From Paraburkholderia translucens (GTDB lineage: Bacteria > Pseudomonadota > Gammaproteobacteria > Burkholderiales > Burkholderiaceae): a stretch of 64,000 nucleotides of DNA. Under the pieces are notes generated by a model, which was not told the DNA's origin, did not search any database, and saw nothing but the letters and a program-made list of their open reading frames with translations. This document shows positions 60,969 through 64,000 of the stretch, piece by piece (position 1 is the stretch's first letter; each line of letters starts with the position of its first letter). A program made the position numbers and the translations under genes. The stretch lies in the NCBI RefSeq assembly GCF_020881035.1, contig NZ_JAJITC010000007.1, forward strand, positions 310,001 through 374,000. The letters run 5' to 3'.

Positions 60969-63900
60969 TTATGCCTTTTCGACCTTGACGAGGAACGACT
61001 TGGTTTCCGGTGTCTGCGAATTCCCGTCGCCCACCGGCGGCGTCAGCGTATTGACGAGATAGCCGGGCCTCGCGACCCCCATGAAGCCCCAATGAATCGG
61101 CAGCCCGACGGTCTGCACCTTCTTGCCTTCGACCATCAACGGTTTGATGCGCTTCGTCACGACAGCGACGGCTATCAGGTGCCCCCGGTTCGAGCTGACC
61201 TTGACCCGATCGCCGGCCACCACACCGATCTCCTTCGCGAGGTCTTCGCCGATCTCGACGAACTGCTCGGGCTGGACGATCGAGTTCAGCTTCACGTGCT
61301 TCGTCCAGTAGTGGAAATGCTCGGTCAGACGATAGCTGGTCGCGGTATGCGGGAAGTTCTCGTGCGTGCCGAACGTGGCCCTGTCGCCCGGGAACACGCG
61401 CGCCGCCGGGTTGCTGACGACCAGCTTGTTGTCCGGATGCAGCGGGTTGTAGCCGAGCGGCGTCTCGAACGGTTCATAGTGCTCGGGGAACGGCCCTTCG
61501 GCCATCGCGTCGCGCGCGAAGAACCGCGCGACGCCTTCCGGATTCATGATGAACGGGTTCATGCCGTTTTCAGGTGGCTCGTCAACCTTGAAATCCGGGA
61601 TGTCGGCACCTGACCACGTACTGCCGTTCCACGCGATCAGCTTGCGCGTCGGATCGAACGGCTTGCCGTTGAGATCGCACGACGCGCGGTTGTACAGAAC
61701 CCGCCGGTTCACCGGCCATGCCCACGCCCAGTTCAGCGTGTTGCCGATGCCGCTCGGGTCCGAATTGTCGCGGCGGCCCATCAGGTTGCCCGCCTGGGTC
61801 CACGCGCCGCAGAAAATCCAGCAACCGCTCGAAGTCGAGCCGTCGTCGCGCAGCAGCGCGAAACTCGCGAGCTGCTCGCCTTTCTTCGCGAGCACCTTGG
61901 TCGGGTCCTTCGGATCGGTGACGTCCGCGAGCGCCTTGCCGTTGAATTCCATCGCGAGTTCTTCGGGCGACGGGCTGTCCGGCCTCGCATACGGCCAGCT
62001 CATGTTCAGGATCGGATCGGGATACTTGCCGCCGTCCTTGCGATAAGCCTCGCGAATCCGCAGCCACAGCCCAGCCATGATCTCGAGGTCGCTCTTCGCT
62101 TCGCCTGGACCGTCCGCGCCCTGCCAGTGCCATTGCAGCACCCGGCTCGAACTGACGAGCGAGCCGCGTTCCTCGGCAAAGCAGGTGGTCGGCAGACGGT
62201 AAACCTCGGTTTGGATCGATGCGCTGTCGACGTCGTTGAACGGGCCGTGGTTCTTCCAGAACTCGGACGTTTCAGTCGCGAGCGGATCCATGATCACGAG
62301 CCACTTCAGCTTGGCCAGAGCCGCGCCGTTCTTTGACTTGAACGGCGCGGCGGCAAGCGGGTTGAAGCCCTGCGCGATGTAGCCGGTCATCTTGCCCTGA
62401 CTCATCAGCTCGAAGACCTGCAGCAGGTCGTAGGACTTGTCGAGCTTCGGCAGATAGTCGAAAGCGAAGTTATTCTCGGCGGTGGCCTTGTCGCCCCACC
62501 ACGACTTCATGAAGCTCACATGGAACGCTCGATAGTTGCGCCAGTAGCTCAGCTGGTTCGGCCGCAGCGGCTGCGCGGCGCGTTTCGCGATGTAGGCGTC
62601 AAAGTCCTGCTCCGCTTCCATCGGCAGCGTCATGTAGCCCGGCAGCAGGTTCGACATCAGGCCGAGGTCCGTCAGGCCCTGAATGTTCGAGTGACCGCGC
62701 AGCGCATTCATGCCGCCGCCCGCGATGCCGATGTTGCCGAGCAGGAGCTGTACCATCGCGGCGGTGCGGATCATCTGCGAGCCGGTCGAGTGCTGCGTCC
62801 AGCCAAGCGCGTACATGATGGTGGTCGCACGTCCGGGCACCGACGTCGCTGCGAGCATCTCGCACACGTGCAGGAACTTGTCCTTCGGCGTGCCGCAGAT
62901 TCTTTCGACCTGCTCGGGCGTGTAGCGCGAGTAGTGCTTCTTCATCAACTGATAGACGCAGCGGGGGTCCTGCAGCGTCGGATCGACCTTGGCGAAGCCG
63001 TCGTCGCCGCGCTCGTAGTCCCACGAGGTCTTGTCGTAGCTGCGCTTGTCGGCGTTGTAACCGGAGAACAGGCCGTCGTTGAACGCAAAGTCCTCACGGA
63101 CGATGAACGACACGTCCGTGTAGTTCTTCACGTACTCGTGCTGGATCTTGTCGTTCGTCAGCAGATAGTTGATCACCCCGCCCAGGAACGCGACGTCCGT
63201 GCCGGTGCGGATCGGCGCGTAGTAGTCCGCGACCGACGCCGTGCGGTTAAAGCGCGGGTCGACCACGATCAGGCGCGCCTTGCGGTGCGCCTTGGCCTCG
63301 GTGACCCATTTGAAACCGCACGGGTGTGCCTCGGCGGCATTGCCGCCCATCACGAGAATCAAGTCCGCGTTTCTGATGTCGACCCAATGGTTCGTCATCG
63401 CTCCACGGCCAAACGTCGGGGCAAGACCTGCCACCGTCGGGCCATGTCAGACACGCGCCTGATTGTCGAATCCGAGCATGCCAAGACTGCGAGCAGTCTT
63501 GTGCGTCAGGTAGCCCACCTCGTTACTGCTGGCCGACGCCGCGAGCATCCCGGTTGTCAGCCAGCGGTTGACTTTCTTGCCGTCGGCGGTCGTCTCGACG
63601 AAGTTCGCGTCGCGGTCTTCCTTCATCAGCTTCGCGATGCGGTCTAGCGCGTCTTCCCATGAGATGCGCTTCCACTCGCTCGCCCCGGCCGCGCGGTACT
63701 CGGGATAACGCAGACGGCTCGGGCTATGGATGAAGTCGATCAGGCTCGCGCCCTTCGGGCACAGCGTGCCGCGATTGACCGGATGGTCGGGGTCGCCCTC
63801 GATGTGGAAGATGCTCGTCTTGACGTTCTTGGCTTCGTCGCCAAGGCCGTACATCAGGATGCCGCAGCCCACCGAACAGTACGGGCAGGTATTGCGGGTT

Positions 63901-64000
63901 TCGGTCGCACGCGACAATTTGTACTGACGGACTTCGGCCAGCGCGGGAGTCGGTGAGAAGCCCATCAGGGCCAGGCTCGATCCGGCGAGCGTCGTGGCAG
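60969..64000 (-). CDS. fdnG: Formate dehydrogenase alpha subunit, selenoprotein (5' end outside window)
   Basis: The catalytic molybdopterin subunit that oxidises formate. An in-frame TGA at 63447-63449 follows 'GFDNQARV' and is followed by 'HGPTVAGLAPTFGRGAMTNHW', the context of the active-site selenocysteine; a SECIS hairpin lies directly after it. The N-terminal [4Fe-4S] motif is 'CPYCSVGCG...CPKG'. Upstream residues 'ATTLAGSSLALMGF' end a Tat signal whose RR motif lies beyond the right edge. About 12 residues are missing if Sec is at position 196 as in E. coli. About 1,009 residues are visible. Standard gene callers would split it at the TGA. Confidence 0.96.
63407..63449 (-). promoter_or_regulatory. 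SECIS element of fdnG
   Basis: The 43 bases starting at the UGA can fold into a bacterial SECIS: an apical stem GGCA/TGCC with loop GGTCT (63432-63420), the bases SelB recognises in E. coli fdnG and fdhF, above a lower stem that includes GGCC/GGCC. It lies inside coding sequence. Confidence 0.9.

Noticed and set aside
1-64000. CRISPR array, rRNA genes, or intact insertion sequences
   Set aside because: No regularly spaced repeats, no rRNA sequence, and no transposase-like frame or terminal inverted repeats were recognised.

Overview
The window is high-GC DNA from a betaproteobacterium of the Burkholderia sensu lato group, most likely Paraburkholderia or Caballeronia. The evidence is the mix of small stress proteins typical of that group, the style of the selenocysteine formate dehydrogenase locus, and the codon use. 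This assignment comes from reading alone; no search was run.

The right end (54.7-64.0 kb) is chromosomal backbone. It is one minus-strand locus for a selenocysteine-containing, membrane-bound formate dehydrogenase: fdnG (its start lies beyond the right edge; in-frame UGA at 63447-63449 with an adjacent SECIS hairpin), fdnH, fdnI, fdhE, selA, selB, and selC, the tRNA for selenocysteine. An enzyme, its maturation factor and the whole Sec-specific translation set are therefore neighbours.

Directly against the 3' end of selC sits a phage-type tyrosine integrase (53.3-54.5 kb). Most or all of the DNA to its left looks like a genomic island inserted at selC; its far end is outside the window. The left edge (0-5 kb) carries plasmid/ICE-type genes: a DUF932 protein, a ParB-family protein, and an oppositely oriented three-gene operon resembling stbABC/traKLM (DNA-binding protein, ParA-like ATPase, small partner).

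The island body (6-52 kb) is a stress and persistence collection. It includes DUF892 and hemerythrin proteins, a manganese catalase, YsnF-type DUF2382 proteins, SYLF lipoproteins, PRC-barrel proteins, DUF2934, a yqjDE-like pair, a phasin, and a fatty-acid desaturase. A possible fermentative operon carries a CoA-transferase, a TPP enzyme lacking its middle domain, and a Zn-alcohol dehydrogenase. Also present are histidine kinases, a lone receiver protein, a Crp/Fnr regulator, a SagB-type flavoenzyme, a giant NdvB-type cyclic beta-1,2-glucan synthase, and a phosphoglucomutase that could supply its glucose-1-phosphate. The content recalls low-oxygen/persistence islands of Burkholderia.

Two features stand out. 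First, six copies of a palindrome (consensus KGTAC-N6-GTACC, usually preceded by GTC) lie upstream of scattered island genes, each with a -10-like hexamer exactly 29.5 bp from its centre. This suggests an island-wide regulon under a class-II activator. Second, a divergent module (SYLF lipoprotein plus a tiny 'WGILTGM' membrane protein, with the palindrome between them) occurs twice. The island is also decaying: I find remnants or frameshifts of a phasin, two further SYLF copies, a DUF1469 protein, a Spy/LTXXQ protein, a lipase-like hydrolase and a histidine kinase. The kinase is disrupted partly by expansion of an octanucleotide repeat.
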